From positions 1 through 62,017 of the forward strand of contig JAIRTL010000003.1 in NCBI GenBank assembly GCA_031254915.1: a stretch of 62,017 nt of DNA, in the 5' to 3' direction. Source of the DNA: Planctomycetota bacterium. GTDB taxonomy: Bacteria > Planctomycetota > SZUA-567. Under the pieces are notes generated by a model. That model searched no databases. It worked only from the letters and a program-made list of their open reading frames with translations, and had not been told where the DNA came from. The position numbers and the translations under genes were made by a program. Below, piece by piece: positions 28,601 through 36,748 of this stretch; the stretch's first letter is position 1; each line of letters opens with the position of its first letter.

Positions 28601-28947
28601 TTGTCGCCATGGCGACGGAGGCGGGGAAATCCGAAATCGCCCGTCGCGCCGGGCGGTCGCGCCGCGTTTACCGGGAGCTTCCCTTCGCCATGTCGCGAAC
28701 GGGGGGGGACGGGATCCGGGAAATCGTGCGCGGCATCGCCGATCTGGTGTTCGAGGAGGAGGACGGCTGGGTGATCGTCGATTACAAAAGCGATCGTCAC
28801 GCCGCGGGCGGCGCTCAGCGCCACGCCGAACGGTATCGCGGCCAGCTTGAAGCTTACGCCGAGGCGATCGCGAAGGCGCTTGGCGACGGAACCGTAAAGG
28901 AAAAAGGCGTTCTCTTCCTGCGGACGGGCGAATACGCGCGTTTATGA
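25627..28947 (+). CDS. addA: AddA-type UvrD-like helicase/nuclease
   Basis: A 1106-residue superfamily 1 helicase. Walker A is AAAGSGKTTCL (about 30-40), motif Ia region AAVTFTRKAAAELRERW, motif II ILVDEVQDTD (about 367-376), and GDPKQSIYRFTRAD follows. Late motifs include VRVMNLHKSKGLEAPVVF and LRLRYVAATRAGSALVVT. The C-terminal WVIVDYKSDR (about 1048-1057) is the PD-(D/E)XK nuclease core found in AddA and RecB. It is expected to process double-strand breaks for recombination with AddB, but no addB is in the window, and its neighbour is the M16C peptidase. RecB is an alternative; overall motif spacing favours AddA. Confidence 0.78.
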   Translation: MADDARPRLMDAAERELILSSLDENIAVEAAAGSGKTTCLVGRLLSLARRGDIAPDTLLAAVTFTRKAAAELRERWRVAIGRAVETATGAERKNLLAASRAVRLCHIGTIHAFAARLLRERPVEAGVDPDFRELDEEEDSLLRDRAWDAFADRVHSGGSSELGGTLRRLDLGLEALRQPFFEFSNYPDMAQWPGEDAPTDLGGWEDFRSSLIDFADTVAGFVAEPVEEAQKEELFGLYRALRAWAARQREASLYSLIRMADQLPAEPEACPKTWKNVFGAACKVGLPEERARYARFYAETAKPFLDRLRAARYAAMLESFRTAREIYDRLRKDAGGLNFQDLLMRAAALLRERPEVRADLARRYPRILVDEVQDTDPIQAEILFLLAGEFGAAEPDWRRARLRPGALFMVGDPKQSIYRFTRADIATYMELKRLLVGNGGRIVRLGVNFRCRAEIVEWVNRTFEPSSASASRRFPENDDAYSPGYAPLIPGRADEESGAFSGVYRLDALPVVRARNRAGLPTRSLADVLRDEAARIARFMRDAVDAPLLIDDRDTGPRPARPDDFLVLTAGKSGVAEIADQLRLLDLPVRVSGRNQFDPDSPLRLLSLAVKAAISPDDPVLQVAVLRSRLFGVSDRELFEWKRRDLPFTRGRGAVSERNGPVAAAFAELSLIHDLFRRNEPSVALREAASRLGVMRLAAEDGGAAGMGAIATVLDRLSEAAHPARTPLEMADALERTLETGEFDILPLEGLDASAVRVMNLHKSKGLEAPVVFLAGSAERREHPPRVCIDRSGPTPRGFLALARGSRLIACPTGWEKREAEEAKFLDCERLRLRYVAATRAGSALVVTAHPSPSGLKSAFLDEVAIDRRLPERHDPAPRPAPAPEELSLAETEEALADIKARSDSVRRPTYRVLRAKECRAETGFATGEPIARDGGPDWTGVHLSPEEATALGEAAHSLLENSAGLDREALTRVAAELLRLAELPEALIDDLVAMATEAGKSEIARRAGRSRRVYRELPFAMSRTGGDGIREIVRGIADLVFEEEDGWVIVDYKSDRHAAGGAQRHAERYRGQLEAYAEAIAKALGDGTVKEKGVLFLRTGEYARL

Positions 28948-28956
28948 TATGCCGTT

Positions 28957-29072
28957 CAGGGTCCCGAGTTGCGATTCCCTCAACTGTGCGCGGCCATGAA
29001 ATGGCCGGGGAACGGATGCGGAACGGGGCAACCCCCGTCCCCCCATTTTCGCAATTTCGGGCCGCGCCCGGC
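28957..29072 (+). repeat. dispersed repeat A, copy 4
   Basis: Contains GAGTTGCGATTCCCTCAACT, the hairpin GGCCATGAAATGGCC, GGATGCGGAACGGGGCAACC and TTTTCGCAATTTCGGGCCGC. It lies between convergent addA and the RACo-like gene. The middle stem carries changes on both sides relative to other copies (ACGGGG with CCCCGT). Confidence 0.8.
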
Positions 29073-29082
29073 ACATGCCGGC

Positions 29083-30948
29083 TCACGCCTGTTCGGGGAA
29101 CAGCATTTCCTCGGCGAAAGCGGTTTGGAAGTCGGCCCTGCCCGACAATTCGACGTAGTCGACGATCTGGGGAAGCGCTTCCGCCTCCGATCGTTCGTCG
29201 CGCGACAGAAGGCACATCCTCGCCCCGGCGAGCGAGGCGTTGCCGACGGACCTGATCTTCCGCTCGTCGATTTCCGCAGGCAGCAGGCCGACGGCGAGGG
29301 CGGAGGCGGGATCGAGGTAGTTGCCGAAGCCGCCCGCCAGAAGCACGCGGTCGAGGTCTTGCGCCTGTATTCCCGCGACGTCGAGAAGGACCCGGCAGCC
29401 GGCCGCTATCGCCCCCTTGGCGAGCTGGAATTCGCGCACGTCGGCCTGGGTGAGGTAAATGCCGTCTTCCCGGTCCGGATGTCCGTCCAACAGGAACAGG
29501 GCTCCGTCGTCCGCTTCGCGCACCCGCGACAGGAGGCCGGAAGGCGCGTCCGGGCGGTCGTCGAGAATCTCATCCTTATCCCGCATGCGGCCGGTTTCAT
29601 CGATCGCGCCCGCCCGTAACAGGGCGGCGACGGCGTCGAGAAGCCCGGTGCCGCAGATCCCCTTCGCCGGCAGGATCGAGTCGATCGTGCCGATCTCGAC
29701 GTCGCCCGACTCCGACAAGCCGACCCTGGCGATGGCGCCCGGCGCGGCGGGCATGCCCCGGGCGATGCGCGCGCCTTCGAAGGCGGGGCCGGCGGCGGCG
29801 GCGCAGGCGTAGACCCGGTCGCCGACGGCGAGGGCGATTTCGCCGTTCGTGCCGACGTCGAGGAAGAGGATGGCGCCCTTGCCGCGCGAAACGTCGTGCG
29901 CCAGCAATCCGGCGGTTATGTCGCCGCCGACGTAGGCGGAGATGCCGGGAACGATGTAGACGAGCGGCGGCGACTCCCCGGGCCAGCCCACGGCTTCGCC
30001 CTCGATGAACCCCGCCGACCGGAAGGCGGGAATGAACGGCGCGAGCGCGAGCGCCTTCGGCGGCACGCCGAGGAACAGATGGTTCATGACCGTGTTCCCG
30101 GCGACGGCGGCGAGAATCGGCCGCCCGCCGCATCCCGCCCGTCGGAGCGCCTCGACCGCAAGATCGTGGATCGCCCCGACAATGAGCCCGCGCATTTCCG
30201 TCAATTCGGACTCGCCCCGGGATGCGTAGTCGATCCGGGAAATGACGTCGTCGCCGTGACGCGCCTGCGGATTGGCGGCGCTGGTCACGGCGAGGATGCC
30301 GCGGCTGCCGAGATCGCAGAGCGCGACCGCGATCGTTGTCGTGCCGATGTCGACGGCTATGCCGAGAGGTGGAATCGGGTCCTCCGGCTTGAACAGGTCG
30401 AGGAGGCGGTCGCCGATGCCGACGGCGCGGCAGGCGAAACCGTTCGCGCGAAGGAGCCCGGGCAGGCGGCGAAGAAGGGGAAGGGGAATCGACGGCAGGT
30501 TGAGGCCGTCGCCGATTTCGCTTTCGGCGAGCGCCTGGACGACGCGGGACGCGTCCGCGCGCTGGTCGGCGGGAGTGGGAGAGGGGAGCGTGAGGTTCCG
30601 TTCCCAGATCTCCGTTTCGCCGCGAATGTCCCTGGCCGTGAAATCGGTGAGGATGGCGCTGTCGAGTTGCGCGGCGTCGGGGTCGAGGGCGACAAGGTCG
30701 TTCACGACCTGGAAGACGCAGGCGGCTCGCCAGCCGTCGGCGAGAAGCTTGGCGGAAAGGCAGGCCCGCTGCCGGTCGTCCGGATCGGCGCCGCCATCGA
30801 GAATCCGGACCCTGCACTTGCCGCACAATCCTTTCCCGCCGCACGGGGCGGGCAGGTGGAAGCCGGCGGCGTGCACCGCGGCGGCGAGAGGCGATCCCGT
30901 GTCCGCGGAGACGGTTTTCCCCGACGGCGAAAAGGTGATTGCGGGCAT
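29083..30948 (-). CDS. RACo/RamA-like ferredoxin-ASKHA ATPase (DUF4445), corrinoid reductive activator-like
   Basis: A 621-residue protein. The N-terminal plant-type 2Fe-2S domain has Cys36, Cys42, Cys45 and Cys63 (PCGGKGLCGKC then RAC). A linker is followed by an actin-like ATPase region starting PPLGIAVDIGTTTIAVAL (about 195), with GNTVMNHLFLG, FLDVGTNGEIAL and LLAGGFGNYLDP. Proteins of this design use ATP to drive reduction of cobalt in corrinoid methyl carriers. No corrinoid protein or methyltransferase gene is nearby, so the partner is unknown. ATG 30948 is preferred over a GTG 12 codons upstream because the 2Fe-2S domain then begins at once. Confidence 0.8.
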   Translation of the reverse strand: MPAITFSPSGKTVSADTGSPLAAAVHAAGFHLPAPCGGKGLCGKCRVRILDGGADPDDRQRACLSAKLLADGWRAACVFQVVNDLVALDPDAAQLDSAILTDFTARDIRGETEIWERNLTLPSPTPADQRADASRVVQALAESEIGDGLNLPSIPLPLLRRLPGLLRANGFACRAVGIGDRLLDLFKPEDPIPPLGIAVDIGTTTIAVALCDLGSRGILAVTSAANPQARHGDDVISRIDYASRGESELTEMRGLIVGAIHDLAVEALRRAGCGGRPILAAVAGNTVMNHLFLGVPPKALALAPFIPAFRSAGFIEGEAVGWPGESPPLVYIVPGISAYVGGDITAGLLAHDVSRGKGAILFLDVGTNGEIALAVGDRVYACAAAAGPAFEGARIARGMPAAPGAIARVGLSESGDVEIGTIDSILPAKGICGTGLLDAVAALLRAGAIDETGRMRDKDEILDDRPDAPSGLLSRVREADDGALFLLDGHPDREDGIYLTQADVREFQLAKGAIAAGCRVLLDVAGIQAQDLDRVLLAGGFGNYLDPASALAVGLLPAEIDERKIRSVGNASLAGARMCLLSRDERSEAEALPQIVDYVELSGRADFQTAFAEEMLFPEQA

Positions 30949-31023
30949 GGGCGAATCCTGAAACGGCGGGTTAGGGGCTGTCACGGAAAAACTGCGCCAG
31001 GTTTATGCTTCGTCGCTCCGGGC

Positions 31024-31217
31024 GGACTTCCGGCGAAGATCAAACAACCCGCCGTTTGATTTTCTCCTACGCTTCCTGGGCTTCCATGTTGCGCCGGGAA
31101 TTGTTGCACGGCCGGCGGCGTCGCCCGGCCTGACGAAAAATCAACCCATCGCTCCCCAAACGGCGCCATCCTTGGAGGAAATCGGGCGGTGGTCGGCCCG
31201 ATTTCCTCCAGAAGTCC
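31024..31217 (-). mobile_element. MITE-like element B, full copy 2
   Basis: 194 bp with imperfect terminal inverted repeats: left GGACTTCCGGCGAAGATC, right GATTTCCTCCAGAAGTCC. Internal landmarks are CAACCCGCCGTTTGATT, CCGGGAATTGTTGCACGG and CCTGACGAAAAATCAACCCA. It aligns end to end with the reverse complement of 54291-54482. It has no coding capacity and lies between the RACo-like gene and the small membrane protein. Confidence 0.75.
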
Positions 31218-31318
31218 GCTCCGGGCTCTCGTGCTTTTTCACCATGCCGCGGGCGAAAAACCACCGCCGCTCTCCGCGCCCCGTTCAAGACGTGGCGCAT
31301 GTATTTCATGACGAGCCC

Positions 31319-31528
31319 TTAGGTGAAGACGATCCGGTAGAGAACGAACAAACCCAGACCGACAAGCAGGCCGATGAGAAATACCCCGAGCCCCTGGAGG
31401 GCGAGACGGGTCAGCGAGACGTCCAGACGCCACCGGCGCGTCGGCTTCGGATTCTGGCGGCGCTGGATGTCCTTGATCTGCTTCAGCGCCGCTTCCATCT
31501 CCAGGCGGCGTCTCGGGTCTTCGGGCAT
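31319..31528 (-). CDS. small single-pass membrane protein
   Basis: A 69-residue frame with CGGAG upstream of the ATG. The first half is highly charged (MPEDPRRRLEMEAALKQI, then many Arg/Lys) and the second half is one hydrophobic helix (GLGVFLIGLLVGLGLFVLYR). Topology would be N-terminus in the cytoplasm with a C-terminal anchor. I recognise no family. It is divergent from hisS. The clear ribosome site and sensible topology support a real gene, but conservation is untested. Confidence 0.5.
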   Translation of the reverse strand: MPEDPRRRLEMEAALKQIKDIQRRQNPKPTRRWRLDVSLTRLALQGLGVFLIGLLVGLGLFVLYRIVFT

Positions 31529-31719
31529 GCTGTCTCCGGCGCGGCGGGGGCCGCGCTTGCGTCACGGGACGATTGTAGCGGCGAGGCGGCCGCGAAGCAA
31601 TCGGGAATCGCCGATGCGACCCCGGACGAAACGGGCGGCGGCAAAGAGTCTGGCGTTGCCGCGCCCGGAGGGATATCATATCCCCTTCATTACGGGTGTC
31701 GTTGCCGAGGAGGGGGCGC

Positions 31720-32994
31720 ATGTCCAAATCGCGTTTTCGTGCCATCGAGGGCACCAGGGATTATTTCGGGAAGGATGGGGAACGTTTCGACAAGGCGGTC
31801 GTTTTCGCCGGGGAACTCTTCGTCCGCTACGGCTACGACCGGATCAGGACTCCGGTTTTCGAAACGACGGAACTCTTCGCGCGTTCCATCGGCGCGGCGA
31901 CGGATATCGTCGAAAAGGAAATGTACACCTTCACCCCCGGATCCGACACGATCACCCTTCGGCCGGAGGGGACGGCCGGCGTCGTTCGCGGCTATCTGCA
32001 GCACAACATGGACAAGCGGGGCGACCTGGCGAAGTTCTGGTACGAGGGCCCGATGTTCCGCCGCGAACGCCCGCAGAAGGGACGCCAACGCCAGTTCCAC
32101 CAGGTCGGCGCCGAGGCGATCGGTTCTTCCGATCCGCTTCTCGATGCCGAGCTCGTGACCATGGGCCTGCGCTATTATGAATGCCTCGGCCTCCGGAAGG
32201 CGCGGCTCCGGGTGAATTCGATCGGCTGCCTGCGCCCCGAGTGCCGGCCTTTGTACCGGCAGCTTCTCAGGGACGCCATCCGTCCGAACCTCGACAAACA
32301 CTGCAAGTCGTGCCAGGCGCGTTTCGACCGGAACGTGCTCAGGATCATCGACTGCAAGAATCCGGAATGCCGAAAACTGTCCGCCGGCCTGCCGAAAAGT
32401 CACGACAACCTCTGCCCGGAATGCGCCGCCCACTTCGAGGCGGTCAAGGAGGGGCTTATGGCGCTCGGCGGCGGGTTCGCCCTCGACCACACCCTGGTCC
32501 GGGGCCTCGATTACTATACGAAGACGGTATTCGAATACACGCACGAGGCCCTGGGCGCGCAGAACGCCATCGGCGGCGGCGGCCGGTACGACGGTCTCGC
32601 CGAGGAACTCGGCGGGCCGGCGATTCCCGGCATCGGCTTCGCGCTCGGCGTCGAGCGCATCCTCATCGCCATGGAGGCGGAAAACGGCTGCTCGTGTTCG
32701 TATCCGCTCCAGGTATACGGCGTCGCGCTGGGAGAGAGCGCTCACCGGGCGATGTCCGGCATGATCGCGCGCTTCCGCGCCGCCGGCCTCTCCGCCGACA
32801 TGGATTACGGACGGCGGTCGTTCAAGTCGCAGCTCCGTTCGGCGAACCGCCGCCAGGCCATGGTGTGCGTCATCCTCGGCGAGGACGAGCTGTCGCGGGG
32901 CGAAATCGTGGTGAAGGACATGTCCGAAGGCGGCGGGCAAAAGACGGTGAGCATCTTCGACTGCCTTGACGAGGTGAAGGCGGCGCTTCCATGA
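31720..32994 (+). CDS. hisS: histidyl-tRNA synthetase
   Basis: A 424-residue class II synthetase that charges tRNA-His. Visible are the N-terminal AIEGTRDYF, motif 2 region LRPEGTAGVVRGYLQ with MFRRERPQKGRQRQFHQVG, the histidine-specific ALDHTLVRGLDYYTKTVFEY, and motif 3 PGIGFALGVERILIAM. A Cys-rich insert (about 190-240: CGxC-like pairs CKSCQARF and CPECAAHF) fits the optional zinc-type insertion in bacterial HisRS. GAGGAGGGG precedes ATG 31720; an earlier start would add an unlikely leader. The stop overlaps the next gene's ATG. Confidence 0.95.
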   Translation: MSKSRFRAIEGTRDYFGKDGERFDKAVVFAGELFVRYGYDRIRTPVFETTELFARSIGAATDIVEKEMYTFTPGSDTITLRPEGTAGVVRGYLQHNMDKRGDLAKFWYEGPMFRRERPQKGRQRQFHQVGAEAIGSSDPLLDAELVTMGLRYYECLGLRKARLRVNSIGCLRPECRPLYRQLLRDAIRPNLDKHCKSCQARFDRNVLRIIDCKNPECRKLSAGLPKSHDNLCPECAAHFEAVKEGLMALGGGFALDHTLVRGLDYYTKTVFEYTHEALGAQNAIGGGGRYDGLAEELGGPAIPGIGFALGVERILIAMEAENGCSCSYPLQVYGVALGESAHRAMSGMIARFRAAGLSADMDYGRRSFKSQLRSANRRQAMVCVILGEDELSRGEIVVKDMSEGGGQKTVSIFDCLDEVKAALP

Positions 32995-35024
32995 GGCCGC
33001 GCCCGGCGGTTCGCGCGCTTTTACCCTGCCTTGTCGCGGCGCTCGTCGCGGCATGGCAGGCATCGGCGCTCGAATCGCTGCCCAGCCCCCGTCTGGCCGC
33101 CGGCAGGGACGGCGAGGCGTGGGCGTCCTTTCAGGCAATCGATCCCGAAGGCGACGATTCCTTTCATCTCTACCAATATCTTCCGGGACTTCGAGCCTGG
33201 GAGGCGCGGGGCAGGTTCATGGGCGTCCTGGCCGGCATGGCGTGGGGGGACGGATCGCTATGGCTGGCCATGCGGGACGGTGTGCTTGTCCGCTACGGGG
33301 ACGAAGGCCCCCCGGTTGCGCGCGCCGACGGCGGTCGGCGTCTCCTCGACCTGACGTGGCGGGATGGCCGGCCGGTCGCCCTTGCCCACGAGTACGGGCG
33401 CTTCCGCCTGGTGAAACCGGACGGGAACGGAGACTGGGAAGAGGACAGCCCCGTCATCGCCTTCGACCCGGCGGTTCGTCGCGCCAGAATGATCGAGTAC
33501 GCGGGGAAGACGCATCTCGTATGGTCTCCCGATCGCGACGACCTCTCGGGCGGCATGCTTCGCCATGTCGTATGGAACGGCATCGCCTGGCAGGAACGGC
33601 CGCCCCACAGGATCGGCGACGCGTCCGCTTTCGCCCTTTTCATCGGCAGGGACGGACTGCGCCTGACCGCCAGCGTTCACGATCCGCTGTCAAGAGACAG
33701 GCCCGCCCTTTTACGGCCGTTCACCTGGGCGGACGACGCCTGGCATGCCGATCCGGCGTTGACCCTGCCGGATGCGGTGCGGCGCGGATCCGATTTCGCC
33801 GCACTCGGCGCCGGGGACGGGGCGGTGCATTGGCTTGCGGCGTCGCCCGGGGCGACGACCGTCTACACGATCGGCGAGGGCAGGCTGGAAAAAACGACGT
33901 TCGACATCGGAGCGGGCGGCGACCTCGCCTGGATGCGCACGGCGATTCTGTCGCTCGCGGCGCTTGTCGCCGTTCTCGTCGTCCGCCAGGCGCGGCGCTC
34001 CCGCGCGCTTTCCGCCGCCATGCCGGGGAGTCCCGCCGATCTGCTCACGCGCGGCGTCGCCCTCTTCGTCGATTATGTCCTCGCGTCGATCGGCGTTGCC
34101 GCCTATCACATCGCCTCCGGCGATCTGGTCATTATGGGCGAAGTCCTCACCGCCGCGATGTTGAACCAGGCATTTTGGATCAATCTCGGGGGATTGGCGT
34201 TTTTCATGTTCGTGATGGAGTCGCGGCTCGGCCTCACTCCCGGCAAGTGGCTGATGGGCATACGGGTGCGGAACGCCGGCGGCGGCCCGATCAGCCCGCG
34301 GCAGGCGGTTCTCCGCAATCTGCTCCGCGCCGCCGACATGTTCCCGCTTGTTTTTCCCGGCGTCGTCGGCGCTCTGGCGGCGCTGTTCAACCCGAATCGC
34401 CAACGGCTTGGAGACATGTTCGCCGGCACCGTCGTTCGCCGGCACTGTCCGATCGAACAGCGGGCGGTGATACTCGCCAGCGCCAGTCCGCGACGGCGCG
34501 AGCTTCTCGAGGCGCTCGGCCTCAATTTCCGCACTTCTCCCGCCGACGTCGACGAGGACGCCATCCGGGGCGGAACCCCCGAGGAGACGGCGCGGGCGCT
34601 CGCCGAGGCGAAGGCCGGGAAGGTGGCGGAGGCGGAAGCGAGGCGCGGCGAAATCGTCATCGCCGCCGACACCATGGTCGTGGTCGACGGCGAGGTGTTG
34701 GGGAAGCCGGCCGACGCGGACGAAGCCAGGCGCATGCTTTCGCGGCTTTCCGGAAGGTCGCACGCCGTCGTCACCGCCGTCACCGTCTTCGACGGCGCGA
34801 CCGGGCGGGGCGTCTCCGACGCGGATATTACGGAAGTCGAATTCCGCGACTTGTCGGAAGCGGAAATCGACCGGTACGTCGCTTCCGGCGACCCCATGGA
34901 CAAGGCGGGCGCCTACGGCATCCAGTCGGGGTTTCTCGTCAAGGAGGTTCGGGGAAGCCTCTCGAACGTTGCCGGACTGCCGATGGAGACGCTCAGGGAG
35001 CTTCTTGATTTTCTGGACGGATAG
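32991..35024 (+). CDS. membrane protein with C-terminal Maf nucleotide pyrophosphatase domain (RDD-Maf fusion)
   Basis: A single 677-residue frame that starts inside the hisS stop (ATGA). It has a Sec-type leader (about 1-26), a periplasmic region of about 285 residues rich in W/G/D that may be a beta-propeller, and a transmembrane helix near 313-333. An RDD membrane domain follows (about 343-485; RGVALFVDYVLASIGVA, GLTPGKWLMGIRVR, QRLGDMFAG). A complete Maf domain begins at about 491 (ILASASPRRRELLEALG, IAADTMVVVDGEVLGKP, DKAGAYGIQ). Maf enzymes hydrolyse dTTP/UTP or modified nucleotides. Maf is normally a stand-alone cytoplasmic protein; the continuous frame here would tether it to the membrane. 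A sequencing error removing a stop is the main alternative. Confidence 0.75.
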   Translation: MRPRPAVRALLPCLVAALVAAWQASALESLPSPRLAAGRDGEAWASFQAIDPEGDDSFHLYQYLPGLRAWEARGRFMGVLAGMAWGDGSLWLAMRDGVLVRYGDEGPPVARADGGRRLLDLTWRDGRPVALAHEYGRFRLVKPDGNGDWEEDSPVIAFDPAVRRARMIEYAGKTHLVWSPDRDDLSGGMLRHVVWNGIAWQERPPHRIGDASAFALFIGRDGLRLTASVHDPLSRDRPALLRPFTWADDAWHADPALTLPDAVRRGSDFAALGAGDGAVHWLAASPGATTVYTIGEGRLEKTTFDIGAGGDLAWMRTAILSLAALVAVLVVRQARRSRALSAAMPGSPADLLTRGVALFVDYVLASIGVAAYHIASGDLVIMGEVLTAAMLNQAFWINLGGLAFFMFVMESRLGLTPGKWLMGIRVRNAGGGPISPRQAVLRNLLRAADMFPLVFPGVVGALAALFNPNRQRLGDMFAGTVVRRHCPIEQRAVILASASPRRRELLEALGLNFRTSPADVDEDAIRGGTPEETARALAEAKAGKVAEAEARRGEIVIAADTMVVVDGEVLGKPADADEARRMLSRLSGRSHAVVTAVTVFDGATGRGVSDADITEVEFRDLSEAEIDRYVASGDPMDKAGAYGIQSGFLVKEVRGSLSNVAGLPMETLRELLDFLDG

Positions 35025-35169
35025 GGGCTCCGATGGGCATTTTACCGTCCTGTTACCGTCCTGCGCCAAATTGGCGGCCGGACGAAATCATCGGGGCATG
35101 AATGGCCGCGCGATGTCGACGGCGCATGCCCCGGGTGTGGCGATTTCCGACCGCCGGCCGCGGCGTTTT

Positions 35170-36420
35170 TCAACCGACATCCCCGACTTTCTTGCCATTG
35201 TATACATCCCTGTCCAATTCCCCTTCCGCGTTGGCCACCAACATGGCCACAATGACATCCGCGTCGACGTTGAGAAGGGTGCGGAACATGCCGGCAAACC
35301 AATCGACGCCCAGCATGAGGGCTATGGAGTCCGGGGGCAGGCCCAGGGAGGCGGCAAGGAAGGTGCAGACAACCACTGAACCGCCGGGAACAGTAATGGT
35401 GCCCATGCACAACAGGCAGGACAGGACGACGGCCATGACCAGCTGGTGCGTGTTCATGACGACGCCGGCGGACTGGGCCAGGAAAAGCGTCATGACCACG
35501 TAGCACAGGGCGGCTCCCGAGGAATTCATCGTCATGGCCAGCGGGCCGACAAAATCGGAAACGCGGCGGCTGACCCCGAACTTGGTCACGCTGTCCTCCA
35601 TTTTGGTGGGAAGCGAGATGGCGGAGGAGGTCGTGGTGAGGGCGACCAGCGACATTTTTGCGAATTTTCCGGGCATGACGAGGGGATTGACCTTGCAACG
35701 CGCAGCGGCAAGACCGAAATAGACGATCAAGAGAATTGCGTCCCCGATGGCCAGGCTCCCCAAATATTTGATCATGGGAATGATCACCTTGAAGCCGACG
35801 GCCCCGGAAACGTTGGCGAGAAGACAGAATATGCCGATCGGCGCCAGCTTCATCACCATCTGGATGACGTGCAGGATGACCGCGTTGAGATCGTTGACCA
35901 CGGTCAGGATGATGGAGTTTTGGTTGACGGTCGAGTACTTGCTGATGGCCAGGCCGAAAAACAGTGAAAAGACAATGCAGGGAAGCATCGATCCGGCCGC
36001 CATGGATCCGATGATGTTGGTGGAGACGAAGCCGAGAATCGTGTCCTGGATGCTGGCGGCGGGAGGCGGTTCGGATATTTGCGATTGACCCGCCAGGGTG
36101 ATTCCCGATCCCGGCTGAATGATTTCCCCCAGAACCAGGCCGAGGACAGCCGCGAAAACAGAGAAGACGATGAACCATTTAAAGGTATTCAACCCCATCC
36201 GCCCCAGTCCCTTGCCTTTGAGGCTGCCGACGGATCCGATGACGGCGGACATGACCAGGATGACAACCGACATCTGGATGAGCCGGATGAAGATGTCTCC
36301 GATGAACTTCAGATTGCCCGCCCAGGGGCCGACAAGCGCGCCGAAAACCACGCCGCCGACCGTGGCGAGGAGGATCTGCATGGTAATGGAAATGCCCTTC
36401 TTTTTTTTGTCTTCAGTCAC
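35170..36420 (-). CDS. dicarboxylate/amino acid:cation symporter (DAACS family)
   Basis: A 416-residue membrane protein. GTG 36420 is chosen because AAGGAAGGAG lies 8 bases upstream. Family landmarks are the re-entrant loop segments TTSSAISLPTKMEDSVTKFG and LAMTMNSSGAALCYVVMTLF, and PGGSVVVCTFLAASLGLPP. Relatives import glutamate, aspartate or C4-dicarboxylates with Na+ or H+. Placed at the far end of the ureide operon, it could carry allantoate or an exported acid such as oxamate; this is inference only. Repeat A copy 5 lies between it and the MFS gene, so it may be transcribed separately. Confidence 0.8.
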   Translation of the reverse strand: MTEDKKKKGISITMQILLATVGGVVFGALVGPWAGNLKFIGDIFIRLIQMSVVILVMSAVIGSVGSLKGKGLGRMGLNTFKWFIVFSVFAAVLGLVLGEIIQPGSGITLAGQSQISEPPPAASIQDTILGFVSTNIIGSMAAGSMLPCIVFSLFFGLAISKYSTVNQNSIILTVVNDLNAVILHVIQMVMKLAPIGIFCLLANVSGAVGFKVIIPMIKYLGSLAIGDAILLIVYFGLAAARCKVNPLVMPGKFAKMSLVALTTTSSAISLPTKMEDSVTKFGVSRRVSDFVGPLAMTMNSSGAALCYVVMTLFLAQSAGVVMNTHQLVMAVVLSCLLCMGTITVPGGSVVVCTFLAASLGLPPDSIALMLGVDWFAGMFRTLLNVDADVIVAMLVANAEGELDRDVYNGKKVGDVG

Positions 36421-36520
36421 GAGCTGCACTCCTTCCTTGGTGCTGGCACGGCCTGCCATGGGAATGTACCGCCAATCGACGAACAGTGTGCGGGAGGCGC
36501 CAGTCCGCTATTTTACCGTT

Positions 36521-36635
36521 CACGGTCCGGAGTTGCGATTCCCCGGCTGTGCGCCGCCATGAAATGGCCGAGGGAAACGGATGTGGAACAGGACGCCCCA
36601 TCCCCCATGTTCGCAATTTCGGGCGCGCCCGGCAT
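36521..36635 (+). repeat. dispersed repeat A, copy 5
   Basis: Contains CACGGTCCGGAGTTGCGATT, GCCGCCATGAAATGGCC, GGATGTGGAACAGGAC and TTCGCAATTTCGGGCGCGCC. It sits between the symporter and MFS genes. The rest of the 36421-36748 gap has no gene or sigma-54 site that I can see. Confidence 0.8.
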
Positions 36636-36748
36636 GGAAAGCCGAGAGCGGCTGTACAACCATTCCGGATACGCTTTGGAGTCGGGGTTTCCGAATCCAC
36701 CGGAATCAGCCGCTCACCCGGCCGCCGGGATGGGGTGGGCACGAAATG

